Of a stretch of DNA of 64,000 nucleotides, positions 10,491 to 22,200 are shown piece after piece; positions within the stretch are counted from its first letter, which is position 1; each line of letters opens with the position of its first letter. Source of the stretch: Apostichopus japonicus (Eukaryota > Echinodermata > Holothuroidea > Aspidochirotida > Stichopodidae); contig NC_092571.1 in assembly GCF_037975245.1 (NCBI RefSeq), positions 26,984,564-27,048,563 of the forward strand, given 5' to 3'. Under the pieces are notes generated by a model. It was not told the DNA's origin. It did not search any database and worked only from the letters and a program-made list of their open reading frames with translations. Both the position numbers and the translations under genes were made by a program.

Positions 10491-11216
10491 GGGAGGCCAG
10501 TGGCGTAGCCAGAGGGAGCCAGATTTTTTACTTTCAAATTTGCTTTGTGCTACAGTCTTGCCTCCCCCCCCCCCCCCAAATGAAATCCAGTGATGTATTC
10601 AAAATACTTCTTTTTACATTTTTTCGAGTTCTAATCAAAAGTATTCATACCTCAGGGCTCATGTTCATACTTCATGTAAGGTCAGAACTTGGAAATCACA
10701 CCGAGATATTATACATTTTGGGCCTTTATCATACCCACATACGGAGACCGTTGATCAATGTCGTCCTACAGAATAAGCGCCAATAATTTGGCCGGTTGTA
10801 ACTATTACAAACTAAAGCTAGCAACCCATGTGTATTTTCAGCGACTTATGATGCCACTTGTGGAGAATTTTCACTGCACGTATAGGCCCAATGGGCCTAG
10901 TGTAACTTGTTTGTGTGGAAATCTGGGCATGTAGGCCTAGTGAATTAGAGTAGCTAATTTATTCATTGTAGGCCTATCCTTTCCATAATGTGCGGAATTA
11001 TGCAGAAACCACGATGTCTCTGCAATAGAGGTAAATTAAGTGAAAGTGTGTCATGTTCCACTGAACCATTGGATGTGTATTTGTGCAGACGAGGTAACCC
11101 GTTAATACATATATTTCTTGGTAATTCCTACCATCAACCATCGAGGGATGGTAGGAATTAACCCTCTTTAAGAAAATCTTGCCCCCCTAATGTTAGCTAC
11201 GCCACAGTGGGAGGCC
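10491..11216. mobile_element. MITE with 8-bp target duplication GGGAGGCC
   Basis: The element is 10499-11208. It starts AGTGGCGTAGCC and ends GCTACGCCACAGT. GGGAGGCC flanks it at 10491-10498 and 11209-11216. The 8-bp duplication and CAGTGGCG-type ends fit a hAT-like non-autonomous family, related to the CAGTGGCGGAGC elements at 37.5 and 40.9 kb. It contains a C-run near 10563 and no transposase. Confidence 0.85.
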
Positions 11217-11255
11217 ACGTTGACTTAGAACTTATGTTGTTGGTACAAGACCACA

Positions 11256-11930
11256 GATGGGACCAAGGGCGGCGGAAGCACTTTTAATCTGGGGGGGGGG
11301 GGGACCGACATCAAAGGGCACTTTGCAGAAATTCGATTAGACTGATGCAGCCTTATATTTAGTACCCTTTGTAACTCTTATTGTATTATCTTATTTGCGT
11401 ATACACATCACTCCATCAACACCGCCCCCCCCCCCCAATAAGGAAAATATGCATAGGCCCTACTAGCACTGCAATATCCAATGTGCAAATTGGGAAACAA
11501 GGAACAAGTTTTCTTTTGAGACAAAATGAGGTGAAATCATGCTAGTTGCTAATGTAGGAATCTTCCGAATTAGAGTTTATTTCTTGTTACTATCTGAACA
11601 ATTTTTTCCATTCGAAATAGCTTTGAGTTTGACCCACAGAGATTCATTAAAAGTCAGGGGCGTAGCCAGGATTTGCAAAGTTGTATGCACGACTATCTGA
11701 GCGGAGCGCCACCATCGGTTGGCGCGGAGCGTAAAAGAAAATTGTTGGTTTTACAAACCCCTCAGATGGCCGGAAACAGCTCTTCCCGAGTGTTCATTCT
11801 GGTTCCCTGGCCTCTTGCTAACTTGAGACACCTCAATTTTTATGTAGAAAAAGGGCACATTTTTAACCTGAGGAAAAGTGGGGGGGGGGGGAGGCACGTG
11901 CCCCCCGGTTCCGCCGCCCTTGGATGGGAC
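11256..11930. mobile_element. MITE with 8-bp target duplication GATGGGAC
   Basis: The element is 11264-11922. It starts CAAGGGCGGCGGAAGC and ends GGTTCCGCCGCCCTTG, good inverted repeats. GATGGGAC is at 11256-11263 and 11923-11930. It has G- or C-runs near both ends (about 11291-11303 and 11881-11891). Its right half, from about 11655, carries the GGAGCGCCACCATCGGTTGG core shared with repeats at 37.6, 40.2, 48.0 and 48.7 kb, so the element looks chimeric or holds a second truncated MITE. Confidence 0.85.
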
Positions 11931-14574
11931 TCACTATTGTTTATAGTCTTTTCCCGATTTAAAATGTCTCGTAGTTAAAATGGCAAGCGAATGTGGCCAA
12001 AGAACACTTATATTAACAGAGGGCGCTCTTGTTGGCTTACATTTAGAGTTTATTTATGTTCTACTTACATTCAGAGCCATGTATACCTCTTTCTTTCCAT
12101 TAATGTAAAATACATAACCTGTCATTTTTCAAAGCTCGAAGCCTTAATGTGTTGAGATGTTTCATCCTATCAGACCAACCTATGAGGTTATTGAGCCCCC
12201 CCCCCACTCCCCTTGGCAGTAGTATACTGCATGATGTTGGTGCGAAGAAGAGTTTTGCCTGACCATTGCCTTTTCCAAACTTAAATGATCGGGCTGTTGT
12301 TTAGCATTAGGAGTGCTGTTGTAGGTGCAACTTCTCGAGATTTCCCTACAAAAACACTTGGGTATGGGGGAGGGAGCAGAGTGGAAATGTTATACATAAA
12401 TCAGCCTCCCTAGAGAGATAGTCATGGTGGGGGGGGGGGGAGACACACCCAAAATGTTCTGCTCAGTATGTGCGGTACACATGCTGACGGAGTTAGTGTG
12501 AAGGTTGGTTGCAATGGACCCCCCCCCCACACACACACACACACACCTACCCAGTGTTAACACTTCAAAGATCAATATGTACGTTTTCTTTTCCTTCACA
12601 AAAAAAGTAAAGTACAACTTCTTCTTCATAACACCTAGTCTTCGACTTTCCTTCTTTCATGCCGTGGCATCAATCCCTTTAATCCAATTTAACACTCATT
12701 TAGCAATCAGGAGTTCGAATTGTAGCAGACTGAATTGTTTGTCACCTTATCTGAATATTCAATGTGACAGCATTATGGTCTGCTAGTGACCGTGTCCAAA
12801 GAATGCAATAGCTTTGTGACATAGTTGTTACAACATCAAATGATGTTATAGCATCACAGGCAATTGGGTTCATCTAATAATTTTAAATTATTTTTTGCTC
12901 GAGAGCACCATGACAAGATTTCTGTCCCTTCCGTAATAATAACATTGTCAGGAATGGGGATTTTCATTCATCTGTCAATAATAGTTAATGAAATAAACAA
13001 TAAAATACCATTATCAATTGCGACTTGAGTTTATTGAAATCACCAAGTACAGTCCTCTTGTTGCAATGTCACCAGATGTCACTAGAATAACAAAACAAAT
13101 CGCTGCTTTTCCCAGCAACTAGATCGTAAGTAGAAATAAGCACATACTTATTTACATATGAAACACAACCAGCTATGGTATTTCCAAGATACATTTGGCA
13201 TAGCAAGGTACTGTCAACCAGAATGAAAACATTTCATGGTTCCTGCTGCTGCTCATTGAGTAACAGGGAACACTCCAAGTATTTAATGATGAAGCAAGAT
13301 CAATAATTGCCTTACAAAGCCACACCTCCTCATAAATACACACGTTATCCATTATAACACACATCGCCATGTGTAAGCTACCTATCAATAACACACTCAC
13401 CTTTGATGAAACTGTGACTTATGGTTGTCTACTGTAGGTTTAACCCTGTGACCTCATTAATATTCATGATATGAGCACCAAAATCAATATTTTTATCAAC
13501 TAGTTATGGACCACCCACCCACCAAATATAGCACTGATCAATCATAGCCCTTGTTGAGTTATCGTGTATACAAACTTAAGTGTCACACACATACACATAT
13601 ACACACTGACACACCGACCTGACTACAAAGCTTTCAGCAAGAAACCAAAACTACAAAATGCCATACACAAAATGCACATAATTTAAGTTTGCTCTTGTGT
13701 TTGATCCAGGCACAATGCAACATGATATTTCTTGTTAATTAAACAAAGAGGTAATTGCATACTTCCTTGACAGCAAGCAAATGTTAATTGACTGTCAAGA
13801 CTGACTGAAACCACAGAATGTTTAACATACAATGGGTGGGTTCATTTGCTGCAATGTTCAGAAAATAACATTATATGAACCCTGCTGAAGGATAACTATT
13901 TCCTGCCACAACAAATACCTTTTCACAGTGAAAAGAACCTTTTTAGACTAAATAGATCTGTCAATAAATGAACAGAACATATGTCACCTGTGATTTGCAA
14001 AGGGCATATTTCTATAGCGTTTTAATGTTAAAATTTGTTATTTATTTTAACGTTGTTTAATTATGATAGTAACATGAGCAAATACTGTATACCTACAAAC
14101 CTTTTCTGCCACACCCCTTTTTTATCATCATTGAACAAACATTCCAATTGTTATTCTGCTTGCATACAGTGCTTTCTCAATTGACTTGAATTGTGATCAA
14201 TAATAACATTGAGTTGCTTTTTATAGTTATTGGGATCATTTGCTTGATCCTATGAAGTTTTACAGTACCTAAAGGAGTAAACATATATAGAATGCCTGCA
14301 AAGGTAAAATACTAACTGTATCCAAGGACAGTGTTTAACTTATCACAATATGAGGTTAATTGCATTATACCATACTGCAGCTTTAAACAACTACATACAC
14401 ATAAACCTGCAAGACCAAGAAATATGCCTCCTCCCAATCCATTGCCTTCTCAGGTATGCATAGTATTCCTTTAATATTAGCAATCATGGCTGGTGAAAGA
14501 CATATAAATTGATAAAACTAAATTATAATTTTCAGTTGGAATGTCCAGCCAAATCAGTCTCCATGTGATTACTG
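11931..14574. other. Intergenic, nothing recognised
   Basis: Contains short C/G-runs, a (CA)n run at about 12529-12547 and AT-rich spacer. Open frames such as 12390-12629, 12505-12786 and 13173-13400 have no domain or splice support. Confidence 0.4.
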
Positions 14575-15015
14575 TCATGTCTTTCTGCTACTACTTGCAC
14601 TCATGAAACTTTCTCTATGAGGCTTCTTATGCCCTTCAGCATGTCTCTTGACATAAATAGAATGAAAAAAGATAAAAATTTTCAACACAATATGCATGAA
14701 AATATGAGTGTGATGTCGGGTATTTGTGTGAAGTATTTGCCAGTGTTGCACACTTTTGGCAAAAGTTTTGCTCACTGCCATAGGTGAAATTATTGAATTT
14801 CTTCTCATACAATGTCTGAAAATTTTGCCAACAGATGATTGAATGAACACCAGCCCAGCGACTAAACTAAACTGAGAGGATGAATATTTTAAGTTGCCAC
14901 AGAAATGCTTGTGGTTGCAATTGTGACCTTGCAGAGGAAATTGCATCCAACTTTCACAAAAATCGAGTCCATCACAAAAAGAGTTTCCAGAGCACTTAAA
15001 CAACCATAGATACAT
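14575..15015 (-). pseudogene. Decayed C2H2 zinc-finger-like coding fragment
   Basis: A 146-residue frame with recurring finger-like cores: GNSF (about 11-13), GKIF (63-66), SKTFAKS (82-88), LKIF (111-114), and a HAEGHKKPH stretch (125-133) resembling the H-x3-H plus linker of a C2H2 finger. Several expected Cys positions are lost in this frame. In another frame the DNA around 14690 gives F-S-C-I-L-C, where the second Cys pair would be expected, so the fragment appears frameshifted. Spacing is irregular (19-31 residues against the normal 28). I read it as an old multi-finger pseudogene; chance is the alternative. Confidence 0.35.
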
Positions 15016-16589
15016 GTAATACAGCTAATCCATTAAAATCACACTAAAGTTGTGAAATTTTAACCCTTAATTTACATAGCTTTTTTAATACTACTGATAA
15101 GTTACCACTGTAAACTGGTCATATACAGTATACCAAAAGATTGAGTGATTTGCAAACCCTGAAACTGGCATGTTGTATGATATGCTGCAGGTTTCCTGTA
15201 AACAAGGCTCTACTTGATTCATAAATAAATACTCGACCACATCATGTGTCAAGGTGAAAGAAAAAGACATAATTTTATAGAATTCCTAAATACAAACTGT
15301 AAATGATGACATCCTAGGCTGCTAGCACAGATACATGTATGGTGAACAAACTTACCACCTTGATCTATTACATGTTAATACGAGTAGGAAGCTAATTGTA
15401 TTTTGCCAATTTTGAGCTGTCTACATAAACTTAATAGTTCAATCTTTTGTCAAGCAATCCCACTTGCCTCAAACACAAGACTGCAGGGTTTAAAGTTGGT
15501 AAAGGATGGCTAAGCCAAAGGCTGTCATACAGTTGCAGTGCTATGAGGGGTTTTCACACCGCCCATTCAGTAGTTACTTCAAAAAGGTACTGTAGAAAGA
15601 TGAATAATAGATGGATAACAGCTAGATAGATTGACAGAGTGAAGATGCTGAGTCACAATATATCAAGTGGCATAGCTGGTTCAAGCTAAAAGTTACATTC
15701 CAATATGGGAGAGTCTTTCAAATATCCAGTTGCTCAGACTTACCCCAGTATTTTATATACACTGTGCTTGCTCTCCATTAACCCGGTGCCACTCCATTAA
15801 ACTATGGAAGAACAACATTTTGCTCCAGAGTCTTCGTTCATCATGGACATACTGTTATTTATCATGATGGCACTTCCATAGACCAGTCATGGAACCATGC
15901 AAAATATTTTGTGTGTCTTTGAGTGCAGCTTTACTTTCCTTTCCAATGTTTTTGGTTGTGCTTCTACTGCCAGCACTATCCTTTTTTATCAGCATGTTAA
16001 CAATCATTGACATCTACTGCCAGGGTGTGTTTTCAGTAAACCATCTTTTGAAACTAAGGCCAAATTGGATAGTCACTGCTTTTAAATGACATATGAAGTT
16101 CTCTTGGATCTCATGCTGATCACCTGTCACAATTTTATTCAAATAGCTTAACACCCTGTCCAAACAAGGATCTCAATCACTGCAGTTTACAAAGTCATTA
16201 CAAACTAAGGGCTTCCAATTCCATCCACAAAAGTCCATGAAATACGTACAGTATAGCCAGGCTATAGTGCTGAATAACATGTGGATTGAGTACTTGGTAA
16301 TAATATTATATTTATCAAATTGCAGACAATACGTTGCACATTGTTATACGGTGTACATAGGACAAACAATGGGGCATTAGACATATTGTGAATCACCTCT
16401 GGGTCAGCATGACGCCCCTCCCCCTTGGATTCACCAGTAAAAAACTAAGTATTGATCCTAGGCCCTAGGGTACTATTACTTATTAAAATACCAGAGTGAA
16501 TGGCCGTGCATGACACTGGCAGTACAGTTTACAGGCCTAAGTAAGGCTAACACAGTTACATTCCTAACATGCAGTTACGCCTATAATAG
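15016..16589. other. Intergenic, nothing recognised
   Basis: No gene, tRNA or repeat ends recognised. Small frames at 15447-15629 and 15889-16089 are unsupported. Confidence 0.4.
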
Positions 16590-16680
16590 TAGTATATAGT
16601 ATTACTACTAGTAGCATACTACTACTAGTAGTAGTAGAACTAGTTTATACTATGCCTACTACTAGTAATAGGTAGGCTAT
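16590..16680. repeat. ACT/AGT microsatellite with palindromic phase switches
   Basis: Runs of (ACT)n and (AGT)n alternate, producing local palindromes such as ACTACTAGTAGT. A similar ACT run is at 61545-61612. Confidence 0.8.
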
Positions 16681-16810
16681 ATCGAAATTCGGACTTCTTC
16701 ATCAATTCCAAAGCGCCCGAATCGACCGCTCGCCATTTCTTCATTTCTATGATCCTTCAACTTAACTATACACGCTTGAAGTCGGGCTCGAAGTCGCCAT
16801 TCTTCTCGTC

Positions 16811-16926
16811 TACGCTTCGCACTTTGTTTACATCTATGGGCGCAGACATCTTGATTAGGGGTGCTTGGCAGCGATTGGCTGAAACCCCAGACCTTCTCTA
16901 AGATCTATTTTGATTGGTGCTAACAT
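16811..16926 (-). repeat. Dispersed CCAAT-containing repeat, copy 2 (inverted to 3030-3140)
   Basis: Reverse-complement match to 3030-3140, including both CCAAT boxes. It directly abuts the tetranucleotide tail of the SINE at 16937-17204, so the SINE inserted next to or into this repeat. Confidence 0.6.
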
Positions 16927-16936
16927 ACTGTGACAC

Positions 16937-17204
16937 CGTATGTATGTATGTATGTATGTATGTATGTATGTATATGTGATCTTCCCGCAAGCAGGAACTC
17001 GCGAAAGAAGCCATGGAGGCTTATAGACTCGCAAGCTGACCGAAGCCAATCTCTCGGCACACATCCATTTAACGTCCATGTCGGGAAGTTGTTATTGAAC
17101 AACACCCTTGCCAGACGACACACATTGCTGTCGGCGGGGAATCGAACCGGGGATCTCATGACTGGGAGACGCCGGCGTTAACCACTAGGCTATACACTCC
17201 GCCT
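16937..17204 (-). mobile_element. tRNA-headed SINE with (CATA)n tail
   Basis: On the minus strand it starts near 17204. The pol III A box TAGCCTAGTGG is at 17182-17192 and the B box GGTTCGATTCC at 17138-17148, spaced as in a tRNA, followed by a non-tRNA body and a (CATA)n tail at 16937-16973. GGAGTGTATAGGC is doubled at the head. It would be transcribed by RNA polymerase III and mobilised by a partner LINE, which is not identified. Target duplications could not be read with confidence. Confidence 0.85.
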
Positions 17205-17321
17205 ATACACTCCGTCACCCTCATCAGGAATGAAATGCTCCGTCCTTCGTCTTCGTCTTCGATACGGTGACACATCCGCAAAAAGGGACAATATCTCACC
17301 ACACACACGTCAAGAGAGTAA

Positions 17322-18701
17322 TTAATTAGATCTGACCCGAGTACTGATATAAGTGACAGGATTCACAGAACCACTGGAACTACTAATGAGGTCTGAAGGC
17401 AGACTATTCCAATCCCTAATTGTATTTGGAAAAAAACTATACTTATAGCAATTTGTACTGGCATACAGCTGGCAGAAATGCATATCATGCATGTTCCGAC
17501 TCCTACGCAGAGGCTTTCTTAGGCAGTCAATAGGGATCTGAGCCTGACCATAGATGCCCTTAGCAAATAAGATGATTCTACTTTGTCTGCGCCTCTCTGC
17601 CAAGGGCACCAGGTTTAGGTCCCGTAACAGAGATGAGACAGAGCCAGGCTCTCTTGAATAATCTGAAGCGATGAAACGGGCTGCACGCCTCTGAATGTTT
17701 TCGAGGTTGTGCTGCAAGAAAGCTTGGTGGGGATCCCAGACAGAACTGGCATATTCCAATACTGGCAGGAGGAGACCTTTATATGCAGCCAATTTTGCAT
17801 CCTTCGAACAGGGGGATAAGTTTCTACGAAGAACTCCCAATATCCTATTTCCTTTATTACACACATTTTGAATATGCTTTCCCCAGTTGAGATCTGAAGT
17901 GATATGAATACCCAGATATTTAACACAATCAACCTTAACCAAGTGAACCCCATTGAGCATGTAATTGAAAATTACAGGTTTCCTCTTTCTAGTAATGGTC
18001 ATAATGTTACATTTCACCGGCTGGAAACTCATGCCCCAATCTTTAGCCCATTGCCCTAGTATATTTATATCTTCCTGAAGTTGATGACCATCACTGACAT
18101 CATCGATAACCCGATAACAGACACAGTCATCAGCGAACAGTCGGACACCAGAAGAAACAGCATTACCAATATCATTTATGTAGGCCAGGAAGAGAATGGG
18201 TCCCAGAACTGACCCTTGCGGAACACCGGAAGTAACCTTAGAAGGATTAGACCTAGACCCATTGACAACAACCGACTGCTCTCTATCACTCAGAAAAGCA
18301 TCCACCCAGCAGAGAACCTGATGTGAAACACCCATAGTGTACAGTTTAGATTTCAATAATTCGTGAGGAACAGTGTCAAAAGCCTTCTCAAAATCAAGGA
18401 TGAAGACATCCACTTGCTTTCTTTGGTCAAGGGAGGAGGCCCATTCGTTGATGACAGAAACGAGCTGGGTCTCGCAGCTATGGTATTTCCTGAATGCATG
18501 CTGATTGGCAGACAAGATGTTATTATTCTGGAAATGCTCCATGATATTAGAACTGATTATGTGCTCCAAGAGCTTGCAGCAGATACTAGTAAGGGAAACA
18601 GGGCGATAATTACATGGCGAGGATACATCATTCTTCTTATATATGGGGCAGATGTTAGCAGTTCTCCAATCCAGACACTTTCGATGGAATGCCTTGATCG
18701 T
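17322..18701 (-). CDS. LINE reverse transcriptase, 5'-truncated (FADD type)
   Basis: A single frame of about 460 codons runs from 18701 (no ATG; a stop lies just upstream) to 17322. Early RT motifs are present: WRTANICPIYKK and NYRPVSLTS near 18650-18600, then DFEKAFDTVPHELL, SGVPQGSVLGPILFLAYIND, the catalytic FADD (in RLFADDCVCY), and the thumb/C-terminal KYLGIHI and WNSLPSDL. These place it in the Jockey/CR1-like non-LTR group. The endonuclease and N-terminal RT regions are missing, typical of incomplete reverse transcription during insertion. The intact RT portion suggests a fairly recent copy. About 40 nt of 3' UTR follow to roughly 17280. It lies about 100 bp from the SINE head; a functional link is not shown. 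Confidence 0.9.
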   Translation of the reverse strand, partial: TIKAFHRKCLDWRTANICPIYKKNDVSSPCNYRPVSLTSICCKLLEHIISSNIMEHFQNNNILSANQHAFRKYHSCETQLVSVINEWASSLDQRKQVDVFILDFEKAFDTVPHELLKSKLYTMGVSHQVLCWVDAFLSDREQSVVVNGSRSNPSKVTSGVPQGSVLGPILFLAYINDIGNAVSSGVRLFADDCVCYRVIDDVSDGHQLQEDINILGQWAKDWGMSFQPVKCNIMTITRKRKPVIFNYMLNGVHLVKVDCVKYLGIHITSDLNWGKHIQNVCNKGNRILGVLRRNLSPCSKDAKLAAYKGLLLPVLEYASSVWDPHQAFLQHNLENIQRRAARFIASDYSREPGSVSSLLRDLNLVPLAERRRQSRIILFAKGIYGQAQIPIDCLRKPLRRSRNMHDMHFCQLYASTNCYKYSFFPNTIRDWNSLPSDLISSSSGSVNPVTYISTRVRSN

Positions 18702-18766
18702 TTATCGTGAGGGATATTCATTTGGTTTTTTACTGAATGAGAGCGCTATTTACGAACGAAGTGATT

Positions 18767-18823
18767 ATTCGCAGGGCAGCCCGGCGAATAACGTACACAG
18801 ACACCTTATTCGCAGGGCTGTGA
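18767..18823. repeat. Solitary copy of the palindromic 42-bp minisatellite unit
   Basis: ATTCGCAGGGCAGCCCGGCG through ACACCTTATTCGCAGGGCT is one and a half units of the array at 39300-39730. It shows the unit is dispersed, not only tandem. Confidence 0.75.
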
Positions 18824-19211
18824 CGATTTTGAAAATAGGTTTATTATTGGCTCTCGATGACATCATTTTTATGTGACGTCATTCATTTAACCTCTGCACC
18901 TTAACGGCGCGCAAACCCGAACACCGAATTTCTTTGATCAATGTATTGTAGTTTGAGGCTTTCACTTCAGAATCAGATTCACTGTCTTTGCCGGGTTTTT
19001 ATGGAGAAAGTTCCTGCGACATTTTAAATATCATTAATTATTAGCAAAATATTATTCAAATATGATTTGAACCGACTGACATAAGAAGAAACTTACGATT
19101 CAACCCCTGCTAGGCCCAACGTAGGTAGCCTAGGCCCTAGCCTGAAATACTAAATGAACAGACCAACGGTTAGCCACTGCCTAGGCATGCTAACGTTAGG
19201 TGTAGGTAGTG

Positions 19212-22200
19212 ATGGAACAGTTGGCTCCAAATCATGAGTTTGAATCGTTTGCAAGTTTTCAGCGTTTTTTTCAAGAATTTTGCTCAACAAAGAACTATAT
19301 TTATTGTATTGGAGACAGCAGAACAGCCACCTACGCTAATAAAAACTTGCCACAGGATTCAACACCCTTCAACGCTGCTAAATTCAAGTACTCATATGTC
19401 AAGTATGTGTGTAAACACTACGGTGAGAAGAAAAAAACAGAGAGCAAAGGGATTCGCCCAAATCAAAGGTTTGTTTAATGTTTCAAAGTAGCTATTCTTA
19501 CGACTGTTCGTAAGAATAATTTCCGACTACGCATGCGCAGTTGCTATTTTTATGACAGGAGTAACAATAATATCCGGTTAGGGTTAGTGTTAGGATTGGG
19601 GTTTAGGGTTAAAGTTAGGGTTACCCCTACTACATGCGCAGTTGCTTTATTTACTTAAATGCGCTTGAATTCGCCTTTGTCGTAAGAATAGTTATAAATA
19701 ATTGTTACGACTAGTCGTAAGAATAGCCAAGGCCGTAATGTTTATGCACTTGTCAATTGTATGACGTACCACAGGTCCCCCGGGGATGGGTGCGTCATTT
19801 GCATCCTTGAGTCTTGACGCACCCCTGCGTAGTATATTTAATGTACCTGACCATTGCATATTTTTACACACCTTAATTTTATTTTGTGATGCACCAAATG
19901 GGGCAAATGACTGCATGTCCTTATGACGCACATACACTGTGTAAATACTACTAATAGTAATACTGTACTACGTTCCAATATTTGCTTTACCACCTTTCAT
20001 AGGGAAATACAAGTTACAAGTGACGCATCCATTTCTTATAGCGTGACGGACCATTACTTTAGTGTACTTTGACACACCCCGCACCCCTGCGTCCAAATTT
20101 GACTGGACATGACGCACCCATTGGTTCTGTGGTCTGTCATGCAATTGACAAGTGCATCAATCATTTATCATAATCTAGACGCTTGACTCATTAACGTATA
20201 GGGCACGCTACCATTGATTTTCATATCGGTGCTTTGCGATAGGCTGCATAGGAAAAACCTAAAATTGTGTCGATTTTTGTTTTTTTTAAAAAAAAACTAT
20301 CACATCGCCCCATGCCAATTACAAATTTGATCTTCAAATTGGCCAAGAATGCCCACACCCCTCCCATGAATCCCATTCCAAATCCTATCATCAGCCTGCC
20401 TCTTCCATGCAGTGGGTGGGGCTTAAAGTGAAAATCATGAAATGGACATATTTTGGCAACCGAATGTCCATTGCTTTTTTCATATTGTTATCTCACTTGG
20501 AACACTGGTAGCCCTTGAATAGCAGATTGTTTGTGGTGACAATGTGATGCATATCAATGAGTGAGCAGGGCTTTAAGTGCTAATCTTTAAATGGTCATAA
20601 TTTGACAGTCAAGTGTTCCATTTGTTTTTGTATACAATGTGAAAACAGCAGCGCCGGAACCACATAACCTTTTCGTCATTGTATTAACATTTTATCATAT
20701 TTAACAACAACAAAATTTCTGCTGCTCATTTTTAGTTCTGCCTTTTTTTTAAAAGAACATTTACTTTCTTTTTTCCAGAACTTTCAAAACGGGTTGCAAG
20801 TCATTCATTCATCTCGCTGCTGACAGAGTAAAAGACAAGCTTGTTGTTGTTTCTTGTGAGCTTGAACACACACATGAGACGAGTGAAGAACACTATCAGC
20901 GATATCCAGAAAGCAGAAGACTGTCTGAAGAGAGAAAGGAAATAGTAGGTACTTTATCTGCATTATCCGTGGCTCCCGCTGATATCTGCCAACATATAGC
21001 CAAACTGCATGGTAAGATACTGACAGTTCAAGATATTCAGAATGTAAGAAATGAGGGGAAAACAAAACATGAACTAAACAGCATTCTGGAAGTTTTAGGA
21101 GAGTTTTGCCAGAAACATGAAGAGAATACTGTAGTACTAAAGACAAGCAGTGATGGAGAGCTCCAGGGAATATTTCTCCAAAGTGTGGAACACAAACAAA
21201 GCCATGTGAAATTCCCAGAGTTGGTTCACATTGATGGAACCTACAGGGTTAATAATAGGAAGTTCTGCCTATATACAGCTCTGGTGGAAGATGGCAATGG
21301 ACATGGTGTTCCCGTCGGGTATGCGCTATTGAAAGATGAGTCGAAAGAAAGTATCAACTTTTTTCTGAAGACTCTAAAAGATTCAAATGAGGGCATGACC
21401 AGAGCAAGAACATTTATTATTGACAAAGATTTCACTGAAATAGCAGTTTTGAGTGAATTATTTCCTGTGGCCAACATTCAACTTTGCCTTTTCCATGTGC
21501 TTAACTTTTCGCCTGGCGATTAATAAATTGGCAACGACAGAAGATGTAAAGCAGGCAATAAGGACTTGCATACAGTCTATTGCTTATGCCAACTATGAGG
21601 AGATATTCAACCAGTCAGTGAAGAATATGGAGGAAGTTGCCACATCTGACTTTATTAAGTACTTTCATGACAATTGGAGCAGTTGTGTTCATCTTTGGGC
21701 CGCTTTCAAAACAAAATCGTACCAGAACCTGAGAACCCGCACCAACAATCGCTTAGAGCGTCACAACAAGGAACTGAAAACTGTTTTAAACAGTCAAATA
21801 ACAATTGCAGATTGCATCAAGGGGATACTAAGGAAGGCTATCCACATGAAGAACAAAACTACACAGGGTCAATTTCTTTCTTCGGTTTGTGTTTCATATA
21901 ATGTCCATGATACAAATGACACAATAAAACAAATCCGGAATGTTGCAACACAATATGCAGCAAACTTGACGATAAATCAATATCAACTGGCACAACAGCT
22001 AAAGCCGAATGCAGCTGTCGTAATTAATGCATCACATTATTCAGTTTCGCTTCAGGGCAATTTGGCAGAAGTTGAAGTTAACCCGAAATGCTCTTGTTCA
22101 TGCAGTTTTTGGAAGATCACACAACTGCCGTGCCGACATATATTTATCATTGCATTACAAGAAAATCTGCAATTTGATGACAACTGGATACCCGATAGAT

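Noticed and set aside
20805-21477. Minus-strand frames under the MULE gene
   Set aside because: Antisense shadows of well-supported exon 2.
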